From: Microvelia longipes
Taxonomy: Eukaryota; Arthropoda; Insecta; Hemiptera; Veliidae
Length of the DNA stretch: 64,000 nucleotides
Assembly (NCBI GenBank): GCA_018340805.1
Contig: JACMZG010001911.1
Location: forward strand, 48,741,702-48,805,701
Direction of reading: 5' to 3'
Shown here: positions 22,669-34,710 of the stretch, one piece after another
Numbering within the stretch: position 1 is the first letter of the stretch
Layout: each line of letters begins with the position of its first letter
Notes under the pieces: model-generated
The model's database searches: none
Seen by the model: only the letters and a program-made list of their open reading frames with translations
What the model was told of the DNA's origin: nothing
Program-made: the position numbers and the translations under genes

Positions 22669-24203
22669 ATGGGGTCCAGGCAACTCCGTTCTGGAAAAGT
22701 TATAACAACCAATCAAACACCTGGTGCTCAAATAACTCAACTGCTTGAAGAGATGGGACAAATAAAATTTATTGACGATAATATTGAAGACTTTGTTTCT
22801 GATATACATTACCAGTTGTCTCTTTTGTCTTATTTCGACACCAACGCTGATATAAATAAGCTTATAGAAAAATTTGCTCAATTACTCCCCTTAATTAACA
22901 GTATGTCACACCAAATCGAAGAAAAAAAACATCAAATAAATAGTCTTCAGGGCGAAATATTGAAATTAAATAATAAGTTAACGGAAAAAAAACAGGAACT
23001 TGATTTATCTTGCTCTAGACAATTCGAATTAGAAGACGAGGTAATTGGCTTAAAACAATCGACCATTTTAGTGAGTAAGATGAAAACTAAAATAGAACAG
23101 CAACAACATGATATTGAAAAACTTTTAGCTGAAAATAATTTTCTTAGCACTAAGTTGAAAGAATCTATGGCAAACATTCCTTCTACTTGTAAAATGTGTA
23201 CATCTTCAGATTTTCAACCTGCAAACTTGGCTAATGAAATCCTATACTCCGAAGCCTATCACCCCCCAACTTATCACAACCAATTAAAACAAACAAATAG
23301 ATCCTTTATAAGTCTTGATTATGACTCAAGACAGCAAAAATCTAAAAGCTCAGCTACTCAAACAGAGTCAGTATTTCAAAACGATAAATATAGTTTGCCG
23401 GCAGCCTATCACTACCCTCTACTAAATAAGAATGATGTTAGGCCATACCAGGACCAAGAAAGTAGGAAAATTCTTATAATTGGGATAGTCATGGACGTGG
23501 CATGGCTAAGTTGATCAAAAGTCGACACTCTAAGAGTCAAGTCTTCTCTCTTTTTAAGCCAAATGCTCCAATTATATCAGCTCTTGAGGACTTAGATAAA
23601 CTGTCTAACAATTTTAGTGATAAGGATTATGTCATTGTAGTAGGTGGCACAAATTTTAATGCTAACGCGAATCTCAAACAAAACGTAGACATTATTTTCG
23701 ATCATCTAATAAGCAACGCTAGTAGAAAAACAAACGTTATTGTAACATCTATACCACATCGGTTCGACATTCCATCTTACAATCACAAAATCGATCTCCT
23801 TAACCAATGCATGGAACTTAAAATAAAAGAATACGGTTCTTCTTCTTTACTATGGCTTCCAACTTTTTTTAAAGCCAGGCATAGGACGTCTCATGGTCTG
23901 CACCTTAATATGTCAGGTAAAAAACTTTTAGCAAAAAGGATTTCTGACTTAATATGTGAACAGGAAAACGAAGACTTGTTATTGACAAATAAAGAACTTC
24001 CTCAACCCTTGGAAACCTCTCAATTCACTTCTATAACTTGCCATTCTACGCCATCACAGCCTCCTAGATCGTTAACTAACTTCAGTAACATCTTGCCAAA
24101 CTCATCTCTAACAAGTAAGGATACAGCTGGTGTCATCCCTGTAATTATTAGCAATAGAAATAGTAGTAGATATCGTAAAACAATGTATCCTTTTTTAGAC
24201 TAA
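22669..24203 (+). pseudogene. LINE ORF1: coiled coil plus SGNH/GDSL esterase-like domain (frameshifted)
   Basis: The start is the ATG at 22669 (MGSRQLRSGKV). Residues ~75-170 form a Gln/Glu/Lys-rich coiled coil, followed by CKMC. A frameshift near 23490 separates this from the esterase-like part. Across the break the sequence reads a DSHGRGMA block (nucleophile Ser), then VGGTNFNAN (Gly/Asn block) and HGLHLNMSGKKLLA (late His block), the SGNH pattern. In esterase-type LINE ORF1 proteins this domain follows the RNA-binding or coiled-coil part. A stop at 24201 ends the frame; a related frame runs on to about 24412. Confidence 0.75.
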
Positions 24204-24220
24204 AATCTAAAGGGAATCTT

Positions 24221-24412
24221 GTGTTATTGTCAAGTCATGAAGATAGTAATGTAGCTAATCAGTCTCCCAGAAATAAAAATTTTAACAAACTTTGCCAAAA
24301 AGTTGACGAAGTCAAAATTAATTTTGATTTATTAAGACTTAATAAACCTGACAATAAACTATTAAGTGTTAGTTTAGTGGAAAATTTAAATGTAGCCAAT
24401 AATTTGTTTTGA
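24221..24412 (+). pseudogene. LINE ORF1 tail / ORF1-ORF2 junction
   Basis: A 63-codon frame in a third phase, without recognised domain, ends in TGA at 24410-24412 immediately before the endonuclease start. Probably the shifted C-terminal part of ORF1. Confidence 0.4.
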
Positions 24413-27199
24413 TACACCAGAATGTTCAGGGTTCTGGAGCTAAATCAAATATTTTCGAAGCATATATTCAGCAACAAAGTGCTGAATTATTTTTTATAAC
24501 AGAACACTGGTTAACATCGTCTCCTTTACTTATAGATGGTTACACGACTGCTACCTCCTTTTCGAGGCAAAAACATATTCATGGCGGGGTAGCTATTGTT
24601 ACTAAAAATAACTCCAATTTTGCGTATACTGTAGACAATAAAATTCTAGAATTAAGTACTGAAATTGAGTTTGAATGCTGCGGTATCTATTGTAAATTTA
24701 ATGATTCTTTGTACATGGTTTTGTAGTTATTTATAGATCTCCTCTGGATGTATTGATATTTTTATAGAGAAGATGACACTTTTGTTTACTTACCTATCTA
24801 GTCTTAAGTTTAATGTTCAGTACGTTATAGTTGGCGACCTTAATATCGATGCCCTTTCTTGCAGTAGTGATAAAGTAATACTATTTGATTTATTTGAATC
24901 TTATCAAGCTGTTCCAATTGTTAATGAAATAACGAGACTTAATGGTAGGGGAGGCACTGGAATAGACTATGTGATTTTATCGCAAGACCTAGCTTCATTT
25001 TATAAGTTAACAATAGATCATAATGGTTTCTCCGATCATTCAGCACAAATTGTTAACCTTAATTTAAATGATAGTTCTGTTTTTATCAAATCTGCTAACT
25101 CGAGTTCGGTGAGGCACGTCATGACTAGAAGGTTTCTGAAATAATGTCAGTTATTTTACTATTGCTAAAGACGAGAAATTGGAACGAACTTTTTGAGACT
25201 GATTCTTGTCAGATGAAGTTTGACATTTTCTTCAATAAATATTATTGGTGTTTTAATGCAGCATTCCCATTAATTAAAGTTAATGTTAAAGCTCCCAAAG
25301 CTGATTCTTGGGTAACACCTGAGGTTTACCAGTCTAGCCAAGATCTAAAAAATGCTTTTATAAACAAAACTTTCGATCAGGAAAAGTATAGGATTGTGAA
25401 AAAACAACATAAAAGTACAGTGTCTAACGCCAAGCGAGAATTCGTTGACATAAAATTAAAGGATTCTGATAATAAAACCAAGACTGCTTGGAATTTAATA
25501 AAAGATGGTTTAGTAAATAAACAAAAAACCACAACTAACATGACTCTGACTAAGACTAGTGATGACAACACAACTGTATTGTTAAAAGATCCCTCGGATG
25601 TAGCCAACTTTTATGGTGAATTTATTTCTAACGTCCCAAACAAATTAAGAGATACCTTAAAAAATAATATTGGACCAAATAAGAATCCTTTAGTAAATTA
25701 TAACCCTTTTTCCTTTTTCTTTAATGGTTATTTTAGTTACGAGGAGATTAAATTAGTTTTAAATAAATAAAAAATAAAAAAAGTAGGAGTCCAGACGATG
25801 TATCTTCAATGATATTGAAAAAGTCACTGTCATCGTGTGAAGAGGCTTTTGCTCACATTTTATTCTGTTCTTTCTCCAATGGCATCTTTCCTGCTCATCT
25901 AAAACATTCTCTAGTCATTCCAATTTTTAAATCTGGGGAGATTACCTCAGCTACCAATTACAGACCTGTATCGCTATTAAGCCCATTCTCAAAAGTCTTT
26001 GAAAAACTAATTTTACGTAAAATCACTAGGTTCCTTGATAAAAATAACATTTTAGTACCAGAGCAGAACGGTTTCAGAGCCGGATTTTCCACTCAATCAG
26101 CCACAATTAACGCATTCCAACAAATATTACATTGTGTAGATCAAAAACAGTACGTTGGCGGACTCTTATTTGACTTTTCAAAAGCGTTTGATCTCATGGA
26201 CATTCCTCTTCTTCTATGGAAAGTGTATAGGATGGGTATAAGAGGGTCAATATTTGATTGGTTGAGATCCTTTCTTATTGATCGGTCTTTTGAAGTGACT
26301 GTGGGGCAGCAGAGGTCCAAAAAATTTTACACAAAATACGGAGTGCCTCAGGGTAGTATACTGGGTCCTTTGTTATTTTTACTGTTTATTAACGACCTAC
26401 CTCAATGGCTTCGGGTTTATTGTCCTGACATTTTTGTTATTATGTATGCAGATGACAGTTCGGTCATTGTTTCTGCTAAAGATTTAGACCAGCTGGAATA
26501 TAAAATTAATTTAGTTTGTGAAGCTTTTCTTAAATGGTGTGTGATTAACAAGTTAGTCTTAAACACGTCAAAAAGTGTCTGCATAATGTTTACTACTCGC
26601 ACTATAAAAAGACCATTATCTATATTTATAAATTCAAGCCCTCTTACAACAGTATCCACCACCAAGTTACTTGGTTTAATAATTGATAATTCACTAAAAT
26701 TTTCTGGACACATCGATTCTGTCGTAAAAAAGATAAATTGTGCCTATTACTTGTTGAGGAAACTTAAGTCCTTCAACTCAACTGATGCCCTATTAATGGT
26801 ATATATGGCTGGGTATATCCTTATTTAGCACAACATATTCTTGTATGGGGAACAAGTCCAGATGTAAACAGACTTTTTATTTTGCAAAAAAGGATAGTTA
26901 GGATGATTTTTAATATCCCTCCTCGAACATCTACTAAACCAACTTTTATTAAGCAACATATTCTAACAGTTTATTCCATGTTTATTTTTGAAGCGTGTAA
27001 GTTTGTAGCTAAGCATCCTGATAAGTTCATCACTCATAGTGGTGTTCATTCGTTTAACACTAGAAATAAGTCCAACCTGTGTCAAGCTCCCTGCAGGACT
27101 GCTTTGTTTAAGAAAGCCCCACACAACATTTCAATAGCTTGCTACAATAAATTGCCACAAGAAATAAAACAAGCTAAAAAATATAATGTCGTTTGCTAA
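24409..27199 (+). pseudogene. LINE ORF2: AP endonuclease plus reverse transcriptase (broken)
   Basis: Endonuclease part 24409-25140: HQNVQGSGAKSN, TEHWL, GGVAIV, VIVGDLNID and GFSDH, the usual AP-endonuclease motifs. A linker runs 25144-25770. RT part 25809-26828: NYRPVSLLSPFSKVFEKLI, motif A FDFSKAFD, GVPQGSILGPLLFLLFIND and the catalytic YADD. The C-terminal part 26882-27199 ends in TAA. Breaks lie near 24726 (stop), 25141, 25770 and 26828, so no continuous frame remains. The protein would nick target DNA and prime reverse transcription from the nick. Confidence 0.88.
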
Positions 27200-27398
27200 A
27201 CAATTAAAGCTTTGCTAATCTCAAAAGCATATTATAATGTAAAAGAATATTTACAAAACTAGAAAAAAATATTCACTAATGTATATATTTATTTATTTAT
27301 TTTTTTTAAATTCTTTAGTTTTTATACTCTCTTTGTATTATTTGTTTTGTATATATGACATGTTATATCCATGTAAGGCTTACATAATAAATAAAGAA

Positions 27399-27399
<1 letters not shown>

Positions 27400-27425
<26 letters not shown>
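27400..27425 (+). repeat. (ATT)n tail marking the LINE 3' end
   Basis: The trinucleotide run follows ATAATAAATAAAGAATATT. The next base belongs to BEL/Pao gag. The SINE at 34071 ends in the same type of tail. Confidence 0.85.
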
Positions 27426-27427
<2 letters not shown>

Positions 27428-27429
<2 letters not shown>

Positions 27430-28940
27430 CAGTTCCTCTAAAGAGAGGATTAGTAAGGCTATTTCTAAAATCAAAGAAGGCAAACTCACTTACGAGGCCG
27501 AAAGGTTAAGGCTTGAAAGGAGGCAACTCGAACTTGATCAGAAGGTAGAAAAGAATAAGTTAATGCTACAAATGATCAAGGACGGTGCCTCAGAGCATGA
27601 GTTGAATAGCGTATCTGGTAATCCTGAGGACGCTACAGAATGTTCTGATCCTATGTTAGACTTAATATCAGAACCTCGTTCTGAATTTGATTTTCCAATC
27701 TCTCATACTAGTACTTCTACTAGAGGTAAGTACTTCTCTCTGGAGAAGCAGAGTATTGCTTCTTTGATTAAAGATCAATCTATTAAGTGTAAACAGGACA
27801 AGGTTAAACCTGATGTACCTGCCGCTTCTGACCTAAAAGTTTAATAAAGAAAATCCTTGTTCTTCTAAATTAACCATAGATAAGCCGGTTCTATCTGATC
27901 CTATGACTCTATTAGCTAAGTTGCAACTTTTAAATTCATTAGAACCTTTTAAATTTAATGGGGATTGTTATAAATTTCCTACTTTTCGGGAAGTTAGGCA
28001 CATGGGGTTGCTTTCTGAAAAAACAATTCTTAGAAATTTCTTGTTGGCGAAACTCTTAAAGTAGTCGAAGACAACATGTCTTTAGAATACGATTCACTGA
28101 TTAATCTATTAGAAGAGAGATATGGTAACCCAATAGCAGTTACTGAAGCTTGGGTTAGAAAACTGACTGAAGGTCCGTCTATACTACCTAATGACTCTAT
28201 AGGTCTTAGAAATCTGTCGGATACTATAAGAACAGCTGGTAAAGTATTAACGGGTATCGCTTGGCAAGAAATAAATTCAAAATTATGTATGAAAAAAATA
28301 GTTTCTAGACTTCCTAACAAATTTCACCCGGCATGGATTCAAAGTATTTGTAAGTAAGAAGGGATCAGAAACTATTATGGATTTGGCTGATTTTATTGGT
28401 AATTTAGCTAATGTATATGGTCACCCAGTCTACAGTAATATTAATAAAGTTCATAGTAAGTCTCAAGTTGCTCAAGGAAGTAAGTCAAGTGATAGATCTC
28501 CGTCTCAAGTAAAGAGTTTTGTTATTGCCACCGACTCAAAGAAGTTATCAGATACAAAGGTGTGTTTATTCTGTAAGGAAAACAAAGGTCATGATATAAA
28601 TAAATGTGACAAGTTTCTGGGCGTGAAAATAGAAGAAAAGTTAAAATTTCTTAAAGAAAATTTTATCTGTTTTGGGTGTCTAAAGGCAGAAGGCCACCAG
28701 TCAAAGGACTGTAAGTCTAGGCTTTCCTGCACCGCACAAGGCTGTAATCGTAAACACCCAACTTGTTTACACGTAGAAAGGAAAGGGTCAAACTCAGGTA
28801 GTAAAAAATCTAGTGATGCTTCAGATGATAATAAAGTGACAGCAAACGTCAAACATACAGCTGGATTAAATCAGACTAGCTCTACGACATCATTTATTCT
28901 GCCAGTAAAAGTATTTAATAAAGAACTTTCCAGAGCATAA
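27428..28940 (+). pseudogene. BEL/Pao gag (truncated at 5', frameshifted)
   Basis: 27428-27843 is an alpha-helical, charged segment (KEGKLTYEAERLRLERRQ) typical of BEL gag. 27890-28075 resembles the DUF1759-type capsid start (PFKFNGDCYKFPTFREV) but has lost sequence. 28076-28357 continues the capsid-like region. 28377-28940 carries Cys-rich knuckles (CLFCKENKGHDINKC and CFGCLKAEGHQSKDCK). Stops at 27842, about 28062 and 28355 break the frame. Confidence 0.8.
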
Positions 28941-28944
28941 AATA

Positions 28945-31900
28945 TTGACATACGCTATTTTAGACGATGGAAGTGACTCCTGTTTTTTAAAGGAATCATT
29001 AAAAGATCAATTAAATGTTCCTAATATTACTACTCATCTTGAGTTGAGGACATTGTCTAGTAAATGTCTTGTTGAATGCAGCAAGGTAGGCGATGTAGCG
29101 GTACAAGGAGTAGACTCTACCGAAATAGTAGAGCTACCTCATAAGACTTTTACCAGAGATGAAATACCTGCATGTTATGAAGATATCCCCACTCCAGATA
29201 CTGCAAAATTATGCCCTCATCTTTCTCATATAGCTGGCAAATTACATCCGTTAAATAAAGACCTTGATATAGGATTGCTTATAGGCAATAACTGCCCTGA
29301 GGCTCTCTGCCCGCTTGAAGTTGTCAGAGGAGTAGGAAATCAAGCCTACGGTATAAAAACTGCTCTAGGATGGGGAGTTATTGGTCCCAGAGGACAAGTT
29401 ACAGAAGGTAACTTAATAAAATCGTTTGAAGTGAAGGCTAGTGAGGGAGATAGCTATGACATTTACACTAAGGAAATTCTAAATCCATACATTAAGTACG
29501 AATTTCCAGAAGTTGAAAATAAAAATAGAAATAAGCTGGGTTTATCCGTGGAAGACAAAAGATTTCTTTACATCTTAGAAACTCAAGTAAACCACAGGTC
29601 AGATCATCACTATGAGCTGCCATTGCCTTTCAAAGAAGATAACATCTTACTCCCTAACAACAGGTACATAGCCTACAAGAGGTTATGCCACCTGAAAGAA
29701 AAGTTTAAGAGAGACCCTAAATACATGGAAGATTATCAAAGGTTTATGGTCAATCTAATTGATAAAGGACAAGCTGAGTTGGTGCCTAACAAGGAGGTTC
29801 AAGAAGGCAAGGTGTGGTATATTCCTCATCATGGGGTATACCACCCTAAGAAACCTGGCAAAATAAGGGTAGTGTTCGATTGTTCTTGTGTTTATAAGGG
29901 AGAATCTCTCAATGATCATCTTTTATCTGGTCCTGACCTTACTAATTCACTCATAGGCGTCCTTTTAAGATTTAGAGAAAATTATATCGCTTTTGCTGGT
30001 GATTGAAGGCATGTTTCATCAAGTCATTGTTAATGATGAGTATCGAGATTTTCTACGCTTTCTCTGGTGGGTTGATGGTGATATTTCTAAAGAACCTGTT
30101 GAATATAGAATGACTGTCCATCTTTTTGGGGCAACATCGTCCCCCGGATGTAGTAATTTTGCACTAAAGCAAAGTGCTAAAGACAATCGGAAAGCAATTG
30201 GCGATAAAGCAGCTGATTTTGTAGATAAGAATTTCTACGTCGATGATGGATGTATTTCAGTCGAAACAGAAGAAGAAGCTATTAATTTAATTAAGAAAGT
30301 TCAGCTAATGTGTACCAAAGGGGGGTTTCGGTTTCATAAACTATTTTCAAACAGTATTAAAGTCATTGATTTAATATCACCAGAAGATATGTCTAACGAA
30401 CTTAAAAATTTCAATCAGAAAGCTTCCCTACCTACAGAAAGGTTGTTAGGTTTAGTGTGGGATACTAGTTCTGATTATTTCCTAATTAAGGTAGATCTTG
30501 GGAATCATCCTTTGACAAGAAGGGGTATTTTAAGTTCTATTTGTTCCATTTATGATCCTCTTGGGTTCCTAGCTCCTTATATTCTAGTGGGTAAGATAAT
30601 TTTACAAGATATTTGTAGGGATTTAAAAAGTAAATCCAAGTTAGATAAGTGGGATGAAGAGTTAGAGGACTCTGTAAAAGAAAGATGGGTTAAATGGAAA
30701 ACTGGTTTGACTAAATTAGATGGTTTACAAATAAGAAGATGTTACAAACCTCCTGATTTTGGTGAAATCGAGTCCATTCAACTTCATCATTTTTCAGATG
30801 CTTCTAGCTATGGGTATGGTCAAGTTACCTATTTAAGATTAGTGAATACAAAGGGTTGATCCATTGTTCATTTGTATTAGGTAAAGCTAGGTTCGACCTA
30901 TTAAAGAAATCACTATACCCCGTCTTGAACTCACGGCTGCTGTTACGTCCACCAGAATTAGTAAAGTCCTGGAAGAAGAGCTTACATACGAAAAAGTGAC
31001 TCACTACTATTGGATAGACAGTAAGGCAGTCCTAGGCTACATTAGCAATGAAGCAAGAAGATTTCACATTTTTGTTGCTAATAGAGTCGAAGAAATAAGA
31101 GATTTAACAGATCCAGAGCAGTGGCATTATGTTAACACTAAAGAAAATATAGCCGACATAGCCTCAAGAGGTGTTACGGAAGACGTTTTTAGAGGTAGTC
31201 GTTGGTTTCTGGGACCAGAGTTTCTCTGGCAAGAAGAATCGACCTGGGCGTTAGAGAAAGAAAGCTCTCTCCTACCAGAGGATCCTGAATTGAAGTAAAC
31301 TGTATCAAGGAGCTGTACCTCACAAGAAAAATTTAGTCTATCAGAAAGACTAAGTAGACTAACTACGTGGTCAAAGGCAAGAAGATCTGTAGCTATGTGT
31401 TTGAGGTATATGAGAATTCTCCAGGCTAAGGCGAATTCAGGGAGCCATGTCCCGGGAATCAGAGACCAACCTATATCGGCAAATGAGCTAATTCAAGCTG
31501 AAAATTTAATAATTAAAGCTGCTCAAAGACAACACTACCAGGAAGAAGTACAATTTTTAATGGCACAAGAAGATAAAAATCAAGATAGTAAGTTATTCTT
31601 AAAGAAGAAAAGCTCTATAAAGAATCTTAGTCCTTTCCTCGACGCTGAAGGCTTACTCAGAGTTGGAGGAAGGCTTCGATATTCAGATATTTCTGAAGCC
31701 GAAAAACATCCTTTAATTATTCCAAAGAATGAGAGGGCTTCTTTGCTATTAGTCAGACATCTCCATGAAAAGGTAAATCATCAAGGAAGAGGAATTACTG
31801 TTAATTACATCCGCTCAAGAGGTTATTGGGTTATCAGCGCCTGCTCGGTAGTGAAAAAAGTCATATCAAGCTGCATTAAATGTAAACTAAGCAGAGGCAA

Positions 31901-32879
31901 GTTCGAAACACAGAAGATGGCTGATTTACCAGAAGACCGAGTTGATCTGGAACCAGCTCCACCCTTCACATACAGTGCCGTGGACTGCTTTGGACCCTTT
32001 TATGTGAAGGATGGTAGAAAGCAAAAAAAGAGGTACGGTGTTATCTTCACCTGTTTAAATTCACGAGCCGTTTCTCTTGATATTACAGACGATCTATCAA
32101 CAGATTCGTTCATCAATGCTCTGCGGCGGTTTCTTTCAAGACGAGGACCAATTTCTCACCTAAGATCCGATATGGGCACAAACTTTGTTGGGGCTAACCA
32201 AGAACTAAGTAAAGCCAAGGAGGAGATAAATATGTCTGATGTGGAGAGGTACTTAGCCGAAGAACTGTGCACATTCAAGTGGATCTTCAACACTCCAAAA
32301 GCGAGCCACATGAATGGGGTTGTTGAAAGACAAATTGGTTCTGCAAGAAGAATTCTGGAGATTATGCTTAGGGACCATCCAGGTATGCTGACAGAAGATT
32401 GTCTTCGCACCTTCCTTTGCGAATGCGAATGCATTTTAAATGGTAGGCCCCTCACCATCACTAATCTCTATGATCCTGACGCTCCCGAACCACTTACTCC
32501 GAACCATCTGTTATTAATGAACCCAAGGCCTTTAGTACCACCTCCTGGGTGCTTCAATGATTCAAGCCTGTACCTAAAAAAGCGCTGGAGAAGGGTACAA
32601 CATTTGTCAAATGAGTTTTGGAGTAGATGGAGGAAGGAAGTTCTTTTAGATTTACAAAAAAGAAACAAATGGATAGACAAGAAGAAAAATGTTGTGGTTG
32701 GAGATATTGTTCTTTGCCAAGATGAACAAGTACCTAGAAATCTGTGGCCATTAATGAAGGTCATTGACACTATACCAAGTAAAGACGGGTTAGTAAGAAG
32801 AGTTAAGGTACAACAGATATCAGGAAAGCAGATTCTAGAAAGACCTATCCATAAGTTGATAAAAATTATTTCGACTTAA
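28945..32879 (+). pseudogene. BEL/Pao pol: protease, RT, RNase H, integrase (frameshifted)
   Basis: 28945-29200: peptidase-like segment (ILDDGSDSCFLKESL). 29840-30300: RT with KIRVVFDCSC, the D.EGMFHQV motif across a frameshift near 29997, and FYVDD as the catalytic pair. 30540-30620: SICSIYDPLGFLAPY, a Pao hallmark. RNase H start at 30782 (HHFSDASSYGYG), then a break at 30859 and continuation at 30996-31298 (YWIDSKAVLGYI). Integrase 31395-32879: Zn-binding segment ending CIKCKLSRGK, then DDE core with VDCFGPFYV, SDMGTNFVGA and NGVVERQIG. The stop TAA is 32877-32879. Confidence 0.9.
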
Positions 32880-32946
32880 AGGCATGGTTCGATTCCCTCG
32901 AGGAGCCAAGAAGATGCGAAATCGCCTGCGGATTTCGAGGGAGCCA

Positions 32947-33168
32947 TGTGACAGTCAATGTCAATTAATTATTGTTTTTCTTATTTTCTATATTGAGTTT
33001 GACATTCACTGACATAATTCAAGAATTATCAAAGTTTCTCGCGGAACTTCTTTAAACGAGCAATCAAGCGAAGAAATAAGTTGTTAAGCTAATAAATGTT
33101 TGCTCTGTTAAAAGTTGTTGTATTTGGTAAGCAAGCTAAGATAAGATTAGCGCGTCAAGTCCGCGACA
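32947..33168 (+). repeat. BEL/Pao 3' LTR
   Basis: Begins TGTGACAGTCAATGTC and ends AAGTCCGCGACA, with TG..CA ends, 222 bp. It follows a short untranslated stretch after the integrase stop. Ends are inferred from the TG/CA rule and from the return of Gypsy homology at 33172, because no partner LTR is present. Confidence 0.65.
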
Positions 33169-33171
33169 GAC

Positions 33172-34545
33172 ATTATTAGAAGAATATAAAGATATTTTTG
33201 AAAGTAAAATAGGGTTAATACCAAATTTCGAAGGAACGTTTAGAAAAAGAAGGGATCATTTCGAAGGTAGACAACTCAGATTGGGGCACACCGATCGTAC
33301 CAATATTAAAACCAAGTGGTAGTGTGAGAGTCTGTGCCGACTATAAAGTGACACTGAACAGAGTCATTAAGGATGAAAACCACCCCATACCAAACATTGA
33401 ATACATTTTAGCCCAGATGAATGGTGGTCGGTACTTTTGCACTTTAGATATCTCTAATGCCTACTTACATCTATAGGAATGGAAGAAGAAAGCGCCTTGA
33501 TGCAAACCATTAAGTACTCACAAGGGTCTTTTAAAGTTAACAGGCTAATGTTCGGAGTGAAGGTAGCTCCGGGCCTATGGAACAGACTTATGGACAAAAT
33601 GCAGCATGGGCTGGAAGGCGTTGTGAGTTTCTTTGATGATATTTTAATTCAGGGAAAAACACTTGAAGAGACGTTGGACAGATTAAAGAAGTTTTTTGAA
33701 AGATTAAAAATTTATAATCTTAAACTAAATTTAAAAAAATGTAAATTTTTAAAATCACAAATTAAGTACTTGGGACACGTAATAGATAAATATGGGATTC
33801 ACAAAACACAGGACAAAATTGAAGCTATTACAAAGGCATCAAGACCTAAAAATGTTAATGAACTAAGAAGCTTTTTAGGGTTAGCAAAATATTATAATCG
33901 GTTTATCAAAAATCTTTAAATAAACTTTTGAAAAAAGGACAAAAATTTAACTGGACAGATGAATGCAAAAAACGTTTTCAAGATATAAAACAAGAAATAG
34001 TTAGTGACAGAATTTTAAGTCATTACGACCCAAAAATACCTCTTATTTTAGCAACCGATGCATCACCACTATCTACCTCCGTAGCCGTGGTCTTATAGTA
34101 CTGGACTTCGGCACCAGAGGTCCGGGGTTCACATCCCGGGCTATGCTCTTAGTTGTTATGAATAGAATTTGATGTAAAAAGATTTTGCCAACTTTAGCTT
34201 TACTTTGAGCATAGTAGATGTGACCCACCTGAGGTGATTCCCGCAGGGCGAATACCCTGAAGGGCCGAAAGGCCCTAAAACGGGCATTATCATTATCGTT
34301 ATTATTATTATTATTATTATGCATCACCACTAGAACTTGGGGCGGTATTATCTCACCGATTTAAAGATGGAACAGAAAAGCCAGTGGCATTTGCGTCTAG
34401 ATCATTATCTAAAAGTGAAGAGAAGTATAGCCAAATAGATAAAGAAGCTACGGCAATATATTGGGGACTAAATAAATTCTTCCCCTACCTGTATGGGCAG
34501 GATTTTACTCTAGTTACAGACCCAGAGGTGGACTAGACTAAACCT
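33172..34545 (+). pseudogene. Ty3/Gypsy remnant 1, right part: RT and RNase H start
   Basis: Encodes LLEEYKDIFESKIG, VRVCADYKVTLNRVI, the RT palm FCTLDISNAYLHL, the catalytic FFDDILIQG, and FLGLAKYYNRFIKN, then RNase H ATDASP (split by a SINE) and KYSQIDKEATAIYWGL. It matches the same stretch of the Gypsy element at 50779-55479. Frameshifts near 33235, a stop at 33474-33476, a loss near 33918, the SINE and a minisatellite insertion near 34530 inactivate it. It is the continuation of the fragment at 21399-22006. Confidence 0.88.
34071..34318 (+). mobile_element. tRNA-derived SINE with 13-bp target duplication
   Basis: The element sits inside the Gypsy RNase H and is flanked by ATGCATCACCACT (34058-34070 and 34319-34331); removing it restores homology to the related Gypsy. 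The 5' head is tRNA-like: a box A-like GTGGTCTTATAGTACTGG and box B GGTTCACATCCC about 40 bp later. The 3' end is (ATT)n, the same tail type as the LINE at 22340-27425, which could be a mobilising partner. Confidence 0.88.
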
Positions 34546-34572
34546 CCCAGTGGTGGACTAGACTAATAGCTC
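34528..34572 (+). repeat. Two units of the 26-bp minisatellite inside Gypsy RNase H
   Basis: GGTGGACTAGACTAA occurs twice 26 bp apart between residues that are adjacent in the related Gypsy protein. Same unit as the array at 34963-35553. Confidence 0.8.
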
Positions 34573-34710
34573 CCACTAGTTTCAATATTCAATCCGGACA
34601 AAGCACTACCAGCAATATCTGCGACGAGGTTATTTAATTATGCACATTTCTTATCAGGGTTTAAATACAGAATAGAATACAAAAGGACAACATAACATAG
34701 AAACAGAACA
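34573..34710 (+). pseudogene. Ty3/Gypsy remnant 1: RNase H tail
   Basis: After the 56-bp minisatellite insertion the RNase H frame resumes with IFNPDKALPAISATRLFNYA and FLSGFKYRIEY, matching 53755-53860 of the younger Gypsy. Homology fades by about 34710. Confidence 0.7.

Larger units (their letters stand above)
22340..27425 (+). mobile_element. CR1/L2-like non-LTR retrotransposon (LINE)
   Basis: Order: 5' region (start uncertain, between 22010 and 22668), ORF1 with coiled coil and SGNH esterase-like domain, ORF2 with AP-type endonuclease and reverse transcriptase, short 3' UTR, and an (ATT)n tail at 27400-27425. A microsatellite 3' tail and an esterase-bearing ORF1 are known in the CR1/L2 group; the exact clade is not resolved. 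It abuts internal BEL/Pao gag at 27427, so it interrupted that element. Several frameshifts and stops make it inactive as read. Confidence 0.8.
27427..33168 (+). mobile_element. BEL/Pao LTR retrotransposon, left end missing
   Basis: Contains gag, protease, RT, RNase H and integrase in BEL/Pao order, ending in a 222-bp 3' LTR (32947-33168). The 5' LTR and gag start are not found: the sequence to the left is the LINE, and nothing like the LTR was found at 22.0-22.6 kb. To the right, homology to the older Gypsy element resumes directly after the LTR, so BEL had inserted into Gypsy. Confidence 0.85.

Noticed and set aside
25377..25607. Minus-strand frames inside the retroelements (also 26417, 28030, 28589, 32156, 32468, 52048, 52978, 54269, 54394)
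   Set aside because: They are antisense shadows of recognised gag/pol or LINE coding sequence.
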